From NCBI GenBank assembly GCA_021817785.1, contig JAKAFY010000010.1, positions 1-52,766 on the forward strand: a stretch of 52,766 bases of DNA, in the 5' to 3' direction. This DNA comes from a bacterium. Lineage in GTDB: Bacteria; Patescibacteriota; Microgenomatia; UBA10105; UBA927. The translations under genes were made by a program, and so were the position numbers. This document shows positions 11,615 through 20,280 of this stretch, one piece after another. The notes beneath the pieces were generated by a model that saw only the letters and a program-made list of their open reading frames with translations, made no database searches and was not told the DNA's origin. Every line of letters starts with the position of its first letter. Position 1 is the first letter of the stretch.

Positions 11615-12385
11615 ATGTGGGATACGGTGTTATTTTTGTTTGGTCTGGCAATCGGTTCGTTTTTAAATGTCGTTATCGACCGTATCCCCCGTGGGGAAAG
11701 CATAGTATTTGGCAGGTCCCGATGCGATTATTGTAAAAAAACACTCCGGTGGTTTGAACTCATACCCGTGCTGTCCTATCTGATACAGGGCGGCCGTTGC
11801 GTGCGGTGTCACAAACGGCTCTCTGTCCAATATCCGCTGGTTGAGCTTTTCACCGGGGCCGTATTCGTCGCGTTACCCCATATGCAGGCGGCGTATGGCC
11901 CGGCAGCTGATGCGTTGTATGGATACCATCTTGCGGCACTTTGCAGTATCGCTTCGGCAGGCATTGTCATACTGGTAACCGATCTCAAATATCAAATCAT
12001 TCCGGACCGTATGCTGATAGTTCTCGTATTGGCGGCAGGCGCCCTGCTCTATCCCTCTCCCCTTCCGACAGCAGTACAAAAACTAGGGGTTGGTGCTGTG
12101 TCCGGATCCTTTTTCTATCTGCTGTGGCTGGGTACCCGCGGTCGCGGTATGGGGTTTGGTGATGTCAAGCTTTCCGCAGTTTTGGGATTGCTGCTGGGAT
12201 TTCCGCAGGCGATTATAGCCTTCTATACCGCATTCTTGACCGGGGCGGGTTACGGTGTCATACTGATAATACAAAGGAAAGCCGGTATGAAAAGCCGGGT
12301 GCCGTTCGGGCCGTTTCTTTTACTTGGGGCGGTGGTGTCGGTGGTCTGGACTGCGCCAGTACTCCATTGGGCCGGGTTTATATGA
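11615..12385 (+). CDS. pilD: Prepilin peptidase / leader peptidase PilD
   Basis: 256 aa; CDYCKKTLRWFELIPVLSYLIQGGRCVRCHKRLSVQYPLVE, GMGFGDVKLSAVLGLLLG. Confidence 0.93.
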   Translation: MWDTVLFLFGLAIGSFLNVVIDRIPRGESIVFGRSRCDYCKKTLRWFELIPVLSYLIQGGRCVRCHKRLSVQYPLVELFTGAVFVALPHMQAAYGPAADALYGYHLAALCSIASAGIVILVTDLKYQIIPDRMLIVLVLAAGALLYPSPLPTAVQKLGVGAVSGSFFYLLWLGTRGRGMGFGDVKLSAVLGLLLGFPQAIIAFYTAFLTGAGYGVILIIQRKAGMKSRVPFGPFLLLGAVVSVVWTAPVLHWAGFI

Positions 12386-12837
12386 ATACCATACGACATA
12401 AAGGATTCACCCTCGTAGAACTGCTTATTTCCGTATCAATCATCGCTATTTTGATAGCCATCGGTATCGCATCGTATTCGACGATAAATAAACAGTCACG
12501 GGATACAAAACGAAAAAGCGATATCGAACAAGTGCGGTCGGCGCTTGAAATGTATCGGGCTGAAAACGGATTTTACCCCAGTGCCGGCAGCGGTTCCTGG
12601 GTCAACGCATCCGATGCCACACTCGGACTGGCCAGCTATCTTTCTCCGACGTATATTTCCGCGATTCCCAAGGATACAAAAAATGTTTCCCCATATATTT
12701 ACGAGTACAAAGCGACCGGCTTGTCTAACGGAAAGTATTACGGATATTGCATCGGAGCGACCCTGGAGTCCTCGGTTCCCACGACCAATACCTGCACACC
12801 GGATACCGGTTTTAATTACGGTGTGAAAAATCCATGA
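12367..12837 (+). CDS. Prepilin-like protein
   Basis: KGFTLVELLISVSIIAILIAIGIASYSTINKQSRDTKRKSDIEQVRSALEMYRAENGFYPS. Confidence 0.88.
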   Translation: MGRVYMNTIRHKGFTLVELLISVSIIAILIAIGIASYSTINKQSRDTKRKSDIEQVRSALEMYRAENGFYPSAGSGSWVNASDATLGLASYLSPTYISAIPKDTKNVSPYIYEYKATGLSNGKYYGYCIGATLESSVPTTNTCTPDTGFNYGVKNP

Positions 12838-13337
12838 ACACGCGCCGCCTGAATTTGCACGCACCTCGGGATACCCGCGGCTTCACGCTTCTAGAATTAC
12901 TGGTCGTCGTAAGCATCCTGGTCATGATATTCGGGGTGGCCATTGCAAGCTTTAATTCGTTTAACCGACGGTCACGTCTGCAGCAGGCGGCACTAAATTT
13001 TAAGTCGGCGCTGCGGTTTGCGCAAACGCGGGCAATATCTGCGGAAAAGCCTTCCGGGGGCTGTACGACGTTCGTCGGCATGCGTGTCGCATTTCCCGGT
13101 GCGGGAAGTTATACCATAGATCACGAATGTACAGAGGGAACAGTAGGAACGGTGGAGACGACGACCCTTCCCTCCGGGATTACCTTTGTGTCGATTCCTA
13201 CGGCATTTACGTTTCAGACGCTTCCGCGGCTGACCACGCTTGTATCTGATCAGACCATACGCATGACCAATACGGTAGAAACATATGCCATACGCATTGC
13301 GACGAACGGAGATATCACAGATATGGGGTTTCAATAA
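12834..13337 (+). CDS. Prepilin-like protein (GspH/FimT-like)
   Basis: RGFTLLELLVVVSILVMIFGVAIASFNSFNRRSRLQQAALNFKSALRFAQTRAI. Confidence 0.85.
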   Translation: MNTRRLNLHAPRDTRGFTLLELLVVVSILVMIFGVAIASFNSFNRRSRLQQAALNFKSALRFAQTRAISAEKPSGGCTTFVGMRVAFPGAGSYTIDHECTEGTVGTVETTTLPSGITFVSIPTAFTFQTLPRLTTLVSDQTIRMTNTVETYAIRIATNGDITDMGFQ

Positions 13338-13344
13338 ATACCAT

Positions 13345-13785
13345 ATGAACGCATCACAACAGGGTCAAACATTGTTGGAGCTGGTCATAGCCATAGGCGT
13401 TGTGGCCATTATCATCACGGGTCTTGTTATAGCGGCAACATCTTCGCTGCGGTACGGCCAGGAGAGCAGATTGCGCAGTACCGCCGTAAAATATGCGCAG
13501 GAAGGTCTGGAACTGGCACGCCAGATACGTGATACACAGTCATCGGACACGTTTTTGTCGTATAGCGGGATAGGAACGCAGGTTTGGTGTCTGGACCATG
13601 CGGCAACCTGGACCAAGGATACCGGAACCGGCTGCCCCCCTATTGCAACAGGAAGTCCGTTTGTACGCAGCGTCACCTTCACCTGGAATAATCCGATAAT
13701 GTCCGTAACATCAAAGGTGAGCTGGTCTTTGGGAGACACGCAAACGTCAACGCAATTACAAACCTATTTGACCCAGTGGCGATAA
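13345..13785 (+). CDS. Prepilin-like protein (PilV/GspI-like)
   Basis: ORF 13285..13785; MNASQQGQTLLELVIAIGVVAIIITGLVIAATSSLRYGQESRLRSTAVKYAQEGLE. Confidence 0.8.
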   Translation: MNASQQGQTLLELVIAIGVVAIIITGLVIAATSSLRYGQESRLRSTAVKYAQEGLELARQIRDTQSSDTFLSYSGIGTQVWCLDHAATWTKDTGTGCPPIATGSPFVRSVTFTWNNPIMSVTSKVSWSLGDTQTSTQLQTYLTQWR

Positions 13786-13789
13786 TCGT

Positions 13790-14317
13790 ATGCGTACCCG
13801 GAACATACAGGACGGATTTACCTTACTGGAAATGCTTGTGTCCGTGGCTATCATTGCCATGATCAGCGTTGTGTTAAGTCAGGTATTTATTTCCACCATA
13901 CGCACCAACGCAAAAACGGAAATTCTGAAAGAAGTGAAACAAAACGGTGATTTAGCCGTGGATACATTGACGCGTATGGTACAAAATGCAACGTCGGTGA
14001 CATGCCCGACCACGAAATCGCTTGCCATCGTCAATCCTGACGGGAACACAACGACAATAGGATGCGCTTTGGACGGCACGGTGACGCGGTTAGCGAGTGC
14101 GAGTGCAACGACCGTGTATTTATCGTCCGGCGACGTAACGCTTGGCGGCACGGATTGCGCCTCCAGTACGCTGCAGTTTACCTGTACTGCAGTGGCAGGT
14201 CTGCCAAGCCAGGTGACGCTGTCGTTTAGTCTGGCGCAGAAAGGGACGCCGGGCGACCAGTTTGAACGGGCAAGCGAAACGTTTCAGACGAGTGTTTCGA
14301 TGCGTAATGACCAATGA
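13790..14317 (+). CDS. Prepilin-like protein (PilW/GspJ-like)
   Basis: QDGFTLLEMLVSVAIIAMISVVLSQVFISTIRTNAKTEILKEVKQNGDLAVDTLTRMVQ. Confidence 0.82.
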   Translation: MRTRNIQDGFTLLEMLVSVAIIAMISVVLSQVFISTIRTNAKTEILKEVKQNGDLAVDTLTRMVQNATSVTCPTTKSLAIVNPDGNTTTIGCALDGTVTRLASASATTVYLSSGDVTLGGTDCASSTLQFTCTAVAGLPSQVTLSFSLAQKGTPGDQFERASETFQTSVSMRNDQ

Positions 14318-14365
14318 CCGGGGTAGACTTGTCAATCGTGGGCAAATATATCACAATAACATAGT

Positions 14366-15229
14366 ATGAACCGCAACGAACATCGGAAACATGTCATCCT
14401 GCAACGCGGCCAAATGCTGCTGATTACCATCTTGGTGCTTACGGTCGCTACAACTATAGCTCTTTCCCTCATCGGACGCGCGACCCAGGATATTTCCATG
14501 AGTAACCAATTGGAAGAATCCACACGCGCCTTTGATGCCGCGGAAGCAGGTATCGAGTCGGCGCTAAAAACCGGGGCAAGTGCTTCCAATGTGGCAGTGG
14601 GTACCGGTGCCAACTATTCCGTGACCGTCAACTCTATAGGAGGTGCAGCCGGAGTATTTCAGTCCGCGCAGAAAACTCCGCAGGGAACGACCGAAACCAT
14701 ATGGCTTGTCAACCACACGGCGGCAGGCGCGGTTGATGAAACGCCGGTATATACTGCAACGACACTTCCGGTGTGCTGGAGCCAGCCCAGTGCCGGAGGG
14801 GTCAAAGCGGCTCTGGTCATCGGCGTGTTATATAAAAAGGGTACGGATGGGACGTATCGCATGGCCCGGGTAGCGGCGGATCCCGATGCCGCGTCACGGA
14901 GTAACAACTTCGATGCTGCGGTGGGGGTAGGAGGATGCGGATTGGGAGACTTTCAGACGACGCTTAATTTTACGACCCTGGGACTGACGCTTAGCGGCGC
15001 ATCAGCGGATACGCTCCTGGCTCTGAGGATACGGCCTGAATACGCAGACACGACGCTGGCGATCGACGGCGGCGTAACGGGTATACCATCACAGGGAAAC
15101 GTCATAGAATCTACCGGTACGACCGGGACCGGGGTGTCCCGCAAGGTGCTCGTCTACCAGCAATACCGTGCAGCAGCGGGAATATTTGATTCCGTTATTT
15201 ACAGTCAGACAAATTTTGGTCACAATTGA
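14366..15229 (+). CDS. PilX/GspK-like pilus assembly protein
   Basis: RGQMLLITILVLTVATTIALSLIGRATQDISMSNQLEESTRAFDAAEAGIESAL. Confidence 0.75.
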   Translation: MNRNEHRKHVILQRGQMLLITILVLTVATTIALSLIGRATQDISMSNQLEESTRAFDAAEAGIESALKTGASASNVAVGTGANYSVTVNSIGGAAGVFQSAQKTPQGTTETIWLVNHTAAGAVDETPVYTATTLPVCWSQPSAGGVKAALVIGVLYKKGTDGTYRMARVAADPDAASRSNNFDAAVGVGGCGLGDFQTTLNFTTLGLTLSGASADTLLALRIRPEYADTTLAIDGGVTGIPSQGNVIESTGTTGTGVSRKVLVYQQYRAAAGIFDSVIYSQTNFGHN

Positions 15230-16278
15230 TATTGGTTCGTACTGCCCATATGAAATCCATATTAGGTCTCGACATAGGATCGCATAGCATCAAGCTTATT
15301 GAGATCGGTCAGTCCGGAAATTCCCGGACTCTGCTTGCGGCCGGAAGCATCCCGACGCCCCCCAAAGCATTGCAGTCCACGCTGGATGCCGATCATCAGG
15401 CGGTGGCCGCCGCGATAAAACAGCTCATCAAGGAAACCGGTGCGAAAGCAAATTCCGTGGCCATCGCATTGCCTGAATCCCAGGTGTTTACCAGGGTGAT
15501 CGAGGTGCCGGCATTGTCCGCGCATGAGCTTTCGTCCGCCATAAGTTGGGAGGCGGAGCAATACGTTCCCCTGCCGCTTGACCAGGTCAACATGGATTAC
15601 TCGATACTGAGGGACGCAAAAGCTACCGGTACGGATAAAATGGACGTATTATTGGTGGCATGCCCCAAGACACTGCTTGAAAAATATCTCGGGATTATCG
15701 AAATGGCAGAGCTTATTCCGGTCGCCGCCGAAACGGAAATCATCGCCACTTCCCGTGCATTAGTCCAGTCGGTAGCCAACATAAAAACCGCCGTACTTTT
15801 GGTGTCGCTGGGTGCGCAGACAACGGATTTGGCGATCTTAAGAAACGGCGTATTGGCATTTACCCGCTCAATCGCGGCCGGAGGCGAAGCATTGTCCCGT
15901 GCGCTTATTTCTGGCCTGGATTTCAATATCAACCAGGCAGAAGAATTTAAACGGACATACGGACTGGAGCAGGACAAATTGCAGGGGAAAATCGTCGCCG
16001 CGGTCAAGCCGATTATGGACACGATCGTCGGCGAAATGAAGCGCGCACTCGCGTTTTATGCCGAGAAACACAAAGATGAGCGCGTAGAAACGATTCTGTT
16101 GTCCGGAGGCACGGCCAAATTGCCGGGCATGGTGGTATATATCGCACAAAACGTCGGCATAGAAGCGCAGCTTGCAAATCCGTGGGTAGGGATTACCCGC
16201 GATGCGAGATTCCGCGTTCTGGACGGGGAAGGTCCGACATTTACGGTATCCGTAGGATTATCCCTGCGGGATTTCTGA
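15226..16278 (+). CDS. pilM: Type IV pilus assembly protein PilM (actin-like ATPase)
   Basis: 350 aa; LGLDIGSHSIKLIEI, AIALPESQVFTRVIEVP, LLSGGTAKLPGMVVYI. Start likely at internal ATG 15250. Confidence 0.93.
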   Translation: MILVRTAHMKSILGLDIGSHSIKLIEIGQSGNSRTLLAAGSIPTPPKALQSTLDADHQAVAAAIKQLIKETGAKANSVAIALPESQVFTRVIEVPALSAHELSSAISWEAEQYVPLPLDQVNMDYSILRDAKATGTDKMDVLLVACPKTLLEKYLGIIEMAELIPVAAETEIIATSRALVQSVANIKTAVLLVSLGAQTTDLAILRNGVLAFTRSIAAGGEALSRALISGLDFNINQAEEFKRTYGLEQDKLQGKIVAAVKPIMDTIVGEMKRALAFYAEKHKDERVETILLSGGTAKLPGMVVYIAQNVGIEAQLANPWVGITRDARFRVLDGEGPTFTVSVGLSLRDF

Positions 16279-16318
16279 GCACACAGATCATACGGAACCC
16301 ATCCAGAGAGACTTCTAT

Positions 16319-16861
16319 ATGAGCACGTCTGAGATAAATTTACTAAAGCGTAGCGGAAATACACTTCGCACACTTACGGATCTTGAGGATAAACTGCGGG
16401 TGATTGCCTGGTGGAGTCTGGTGGCGCTTCTTGCCGCAGGAATTATTCTGGGAACGGCGTTTTTTTACCTTTCTTCACGGTCTGACCAGCTTCAGTCACA
16501 AAGTGCGCAGCTCGGCCGCCAGATAGATGCACAGCTGGTCAAGGAAGGTATATTGACGTCCCTGAAACAGCGGGCGGATGTGGCTAAGAATGCGCTTGAT
16601 GCCGCCCGGCCGTGGGGCAATTTATTCCCGATATTGTCCATGATCGCGCTGCCTACCCAACTTAAATCCATCTCTATAGATGAATCCGCGCATGTACGTC
16701 TCACCATGATCCTTGGGTCGGTAGATGACGCGGTGACAGTCGTGACCAATATGATTGCACTTTCCGGTCAGCACACCATCCGGGCCCCCCAGCTTATATC
16801 GTTTGTCATAAAAGCAGACGGTACCGTACAGATGGGCGTGTCGTTCATTCCGACGTTATAA
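16319..16861 (+). CDS. pilN: PilN-like fimbrial assembly protein
   Basis: 180 aa, N-terminal TM, INLLKRS start motif, position after pilM. Confidence 0.75.
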   Translation: MSTSEINLLKRSGNTLRTLTDLEDKLRVIAWWSLVALLAAGIILGTAFFYLSSRSDQLQSQSAQLGRQIDAQLVKEGILTSLKQRADVAKNALDAARPWGNLFPILSMIALPTQLKSISIDESAHVRLTMILGSVDDAVTVVTNMIALSGQHTIRAPQLISFVIKADGTVQMGVSFIPTL

Positions 16862-16864
16862 CCT

Positions 16865-17605
16865 ATGCCGAACATCAATACATTGTGGAGGACCTACCAA
16901 AATCTGATTATATCGGCAGCCATCCTGCTGTTTTGCGCGATCGGGTTTATCACGGCGGTGTTTCCGGCCGTCGAAAAAATCCAATCGTTACTGTCCGATA
17001 CGCAGCAGCTGACCGATGACACCAAGGCATTGACTGCGAAGCTGACCGTTTTAAACGCATTGGATGAATCCAGTCTCCGGCAACAGCTAAGTGCCGTCAT
17101 CTCTGCGGTCCCGACCGATAAATCATTGCCCACGGTATTTTCTACCATAGAAGGGTTAGCAGCGCAGTCCGGCGTATCGGTTGTTTCGGTCGATATAGAA
17201 GGAGATACTGCGCTTGCCACTGCCTCGGCCGCAAAACAGACTCCGGAAGAAAAAATGCTCGGGACGCGTACCATACCGTTTTCGGCAACGATCGAAGGGA
17301 CGCTTGATGCTATACAGCACTTTATAGCGCTTGCTCCGCAGGTGAGGAGATTATTGCGGATACGCACGTTTGCCATCACATTTCCGTCCGACGCCAAACC
17401 CGTACGCATATCACTGGAAATGGATGCGTTTTATCAGCCGTCGCCGACGTCGCTGGGGAAAACGGGGGCTGCGATTGTGACGCTTTCCGATGCAGAACAG
17501 TCCGTCATTTCAAAGGTATCTCAGCTGCCGCAGGTTTCCGGCGCAGATATGTCCCTTCCACCCCCTCTTATGGGTCAGATGAAACCAAATCCGTTTGCTC
17601 CGTAA
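16865..17605 (+). CDS. pilO: PilO-like pilus assembly protein
   Basis: 246 aa; single N-terminal TM, coiled coil, position after pilN. Confidence 0.72.
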   Translation: MPNINTLWRTYQNLIISAAILLFCAIGFITAVFPAVEKIQSLLSDTQQLTDDTKALTAKLTVLNALDESSLRQQLSAVISAVPTDKSLPTVFSTIEGLAAQSGVSVVSVDIEGDTALATASAAKQTPEEKMLGTRTIPFSATIEGTLDAIQHFIALAPQVRRLLRIRTFAITFPSDAKPVRISLEMDAFYQPSPTSLGKTGAAIVTLSDAEQSVISKVSQLPQVSGADMSLPPPLMGQMKPNPFAP

Positions 17606-18275
17606 GAAGATCCGGCCGGCGCGATTTTGTGCGCAGATAACGCTGGCGTTTGCGCCAGGCGGCGATGTTGGCATGATTTCCGGAAAGGAGCACGTCCGGA
17701 ACGGTTTGCTGTTTGTAGGTGATAGGACGCGTATATTGCGGATATTCCAATCCCCCTTCGCCAAATGATTCCAGCGTTGTGGCGTCTTCTTTGGAAAGGA
17801 CCGACGGCAGCAGGCGGACAATGCTGTCGACTACCACCATGGCGGGCAGTTCCCCACCCGTGAGCACGTAATCGCCGATGGACAACTCTTCGTCGACGAG
17901 TGAACGGATACGTTCATCGAAGCCTTCGTAATGGCCGCAGACCAAAATCAGATGACCGACGGCCGATAGTCTCCGGGCGTCGTGTTGGCGGTACGTTTTT
18001 CCCGGAGGGTCAAGAAGGACGGTGTGAGGAACCGCATCGGGAATACTATGTTTCGCATAGGTGAGCGCCCGATCCATGACGTCTACACGCAGGATCATCC
18101 CCGTGCCCCCGCCGTATGGATGGTCGTCCACGGATTTGTATGCATCGTCACTGAAATCCCGGAGGTTAATACAGTGTATCGTAACCGCATTCTTTTTCTG
18201 TGCACGTCCGACAATAGAGACGTCAAATACCCCCGTGAACATGTCGGGAAACAGCGTCACAATGGAGATATGCAT
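17568..18275 (-). CDS. trmD: tRNA (guanine-N1)-methyltransferase TrmD
   Basis: MHISIVTLFPDMFTGVFDVSIVGRAQKK..., YGGGTGMILRVDVMDRAL, GHYEGFDERIRSLVDEELSIGDYVLTGGELPAMVVVDSIVRLLPSVL. Confidence 0.97.
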   Translation of the reverse strand: MHISIVTLFPDMFTGVFDVSIVGRAQKKNAVTIHCINLRDFSDDAYKSVDDHPYGGGTGMILRVDVMDRALTYAKHSIPDAVPHTVLLDPPGKTYRQHDARRLSAVGHLILVCGHYEGFDERIRSLVDEELSIGDYVLTGGELPAMVVVDSIVRLLPSVLSKEDATTLESFGEGGLEYPQYTRPITYKQQTVPDVLLSGNHANIAAWRKRQRYLRTKSRRPDLLTEQTDLVSSDP

Positions 18276-18277
18276 AG

Positions 18278-18529
18278 TTAGGCAGCAGCCTGCGGGGTTT
18301 CCTCGAAGAGCTCAACGTCTACGAACTGATTGCGCTTGGCGGCAATGACTTTCATAAGATCCCGGACCGCCCGGATGATGCGTCCGCTTTTGCCGATCAC
18401 CCGCCCCATATCTTCTGCATGGACATGGACGATGAATATGGTGGCATCCTGATCCTGGCGTTCTTCGATTTCCACCGCTTCCGGGTGTTCGACGATGGTT
18501 GTGATGAGAAAATGCAGGGTATCTTTCAT
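18278..18529 (-). CDS. khpA: KH-domain RNA-binding protein (KhpA/YlqC family)
   Basis: MKDTLHFLITTIVEHPEAVEIEERQ...DMGRVIGKSGRIIRAVRDLMKVIAAKRNQFVDVEL; GKSG KH motif; 4-nt ATGA overlap with rpsP. Confidence 0.88.
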   Translation of the reverse strand: MKDTLHFLITTIVEHPEAVEIEERQDQDATIFIVHVHAEDMGRVIGKSGRIIRAVRDLMKVIAAKRNQFVDVELFEETPQAAA

Positions 18530-18759
18530 GACTTGTTCGAAAGAAGTTTGGTGACGCCCACGGTCACAACTGCTCCCAGTTTTTTCCAATAGGAAAGCCG
18601 TTCCAGGTCAAGTTTTAATTCTGCGGGTTTGACGAGCGGGTTATAAAAGCCCAGTACTTCGACCGGCCGTCCGTTTCTCCGTTTGCCTTCTTCTATGGCA
18701 ACGATACGGAATGTCCGTCGATTTTTCGATCCGTGCTGTGCGAGGCGAATTTTTAGCAT
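18526..18759 (-). CDS. rpsP: 30S ribosomal protein S16
   Basis: MLKIRLAQHGSKNRRTFRIVAIEEGKRRNGRPVEVLGFYNPL. Confidence 0.95.
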   Translation of the reverse strand: MLKIRLAQHGSKNRRTFRIVAIEEGKRRNGRPVEVLGFYNPLVKPAELKLDLERLSYWKKLGAVVTVGVTKLLSNKS

Positions 18760-18760
18760 A

Positions 18761-18906
18761 CCAGGTAGTAGTTCTGCGCTGCATCTTTTTAAGATGCAAA
18801 CGTATCGCTTTGTTCTTTCTGCACAATACTTATGTGCATTAACATGTACTTATTTTATATTATCTCTGTCAGGCAGGTTTGCATCTTGCGTAGAATCACT
18901 ACCTGG
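18761..18906 (-). repeat. Large nested inverted repeat in the rnc-rpsP intergenic leader
   Basis: Outer arms CCAGGTAGTAGTTCTGCGC (18761-18779) / GCGTAGAATCACTACCTGG (18888-18906); inner perfect 11-bp arms AAGATGCAAAC (18791-18801) / GTTTGCATCTT (18877-18887). Confidence 0.85.
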
Positions 18907-18924
18907 CATAAGAATCACATTTTA

Positions 18925-19611
18925 TCATGGTTTCGGATACTTCTCAAGCGCTGATGCTGCGGCCTGCTGTTCCGCATCCTGCTTGGATTTGCCCTGTCCC
19001 TGTCCTAAGACCGTTTCCCCGGTCAACACTTCTACCCAAAATATTTTATTGTGGTCCGGCCCTTCGCTTTTGACGACGCGGTAGGTCGGCGAGACCTTTG
19101 TTTGCTCCTGGACTAATTCCTGAAGCAGGCTTTTATAGTCAACGTAACTTTTTGTCCGGACGACTTCGGCGGCTTTGGGAAGCAACACCTGGAGAAGAAA
19201 CGTGCGGGCGACATCCATACCCTGGTCCAGAAATATGGCACCCAACAGCGCTTCAAAACAGTCCGCCAGCAGTGATTCGTTCTGCCTGCCCCCCGAAGAT
19301 TCTTCTCCGCGGCTGAGCATGAGCAGGGTCCCGAGGTGAAGCTCGACGGCGGTGTCGGCTAGGCTTTTGGTTTTCACGAGCGTCGAGCGGATATTGGTAA
19401 GCGTGCCTTCGGGAAATTGCGGATAGGTAAGGAACAGATACTGGCTCGTGACACAGGAAAGCACGGCATCCCCAAGAAACTCCAGCCGTTCGTTGGATTG
19501 GCGGAATTCCGTAGATTCGTTGAGGAACGATCGGTGAACGAATGCCTGTTTGAGCAGCAACTGATCCGTAAAGGTGATATGTATCGCCTCCTGCAATTCG
19601 GTAAGTGTCAT
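18925..19611 (-). CDS. rnc: Ribonuclease III
   Basis: 228 aa; NERLEFLGDAVLS, ESLLADCFEALLGAIFLDQG, C-terminal dsRBD. Confidence 0.96.
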   Translation of the reverse strand: MTLTELQEAIHITFTDQLLLKQAFVHRSFLNESTEFRQSNERLEFLGDAVLSCVTSQYLFLTYPQFPEGTLTNIRSTLVKTKSLADTAVELHLGTLLMLSRGEESSGGRQNESLLADCFEALLGAIFLDQGMDVARTFLLQVLLPKAAEVVRTKSYVDYKSLLQELVQEQTKVSPTYRVVKSEGPDHNKIFWVEVLTGETVLGQGQGKSKQDAEQQAAASALEKYPKP

Positions 19612-19973
19612 GTGTTTCCTCCTTTGTCCAAAGACATGATGGCGCCCAAGGCGCCGTTTATAAATTTTGCGCTGTGTTCGTTGCCGTAGGATTTTGCCAA
19701 CTCCACCGCTTCGTCGATAATGACTTTGGGCGGCTCGGTGTGCTCATAATGCAGCTCCCATACCGCAAGGCGCAGTATCGCAAGGTCTATTTTGGCGATT
19801 TTGGAAAGCGGCCATTCGGGGGCCGCATGCTGGATTTCGGCATCTACTGCAGGAAGTTTTTCGATAATGGGTGCTATGGCTTCATTCGGGCGCGCTTCAT
19901 CGAAACTGAAACTGAACAACTGTTGCATTCTGGTGATTCGGTGTTGGTGTCGGGGGTCTTGCGCGGTCTTCAT
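19608..19973 (-). CDS. nusB: Transcription antitermination protein NusB
   Basis: 121 aa; KIDLAILRLAVWELHYEHTEPPKVIIDEAVELAKSYGNEHSAKFINGALGAI. Confidence 0.92.
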   Translation of the reverse strand: MKTAQDPRHQHRITRMQQLFSFSFDEARPNEAIAPIIEKLPAVDAEIQHAAPEWPLSKIAKIDLAILRLAVWELHYEHTEPPKVIIDEAVELAKSYGNEHSAKFINGALGAIMSLDKGGNT

Positions 19974-20036
19974 GTCGTCTCGTATCGGGTGTCAGGTATC
20001 ATGATTTGAACGCATGACACATGACACACGACACGG

Positions 20037-20243
20037 TTATTTTTTGGCTTCTTTCTTGGCCTTTGACTTTACCGGTACTGCCTGTTTGCCGTTATAAAAG
20101 CCGCAATATTCGCATGCACGGTGCGGAAGCCGGAAACTGCCGCAGTTCGGGCATTTCAAAAGCTGTGGGAGGACGAGCGAAATACTCGCCCGGCGTTTGC
20201 CCTGTCTTCGTGTCGAATGTCTTCGTTTCGGTAATGGAGTCAT
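20037..20243 (-). CDS. rpmF: 50S ribosomal protein L32
   Basis: MTPLPKRRHSTRRQGKRRASISLVLPQLLKCPNCGSFRLPHRACEYCGFYNGKQ. Confidence 0.94.
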   Translation of the reverse strand: MTPLPKRRHSTRRQGKRRASISLVLPQLLKCPNCGSFRLPHRACEYCGFYNGKQAVPVKSKAKKEAKK

Positions 20244-20280
20244 AAAATAAAAAACCCACCAGGCATATACCTATGCCCAG

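Noticed and set aside
20244-20280. CTGGGCATA-GGTA-TATGCCTGG hairpin after recG as intrinsic terminator
   Set aside because: The stem includes wobble pairs and the T-run is several nt away; too weak to list as a feature.
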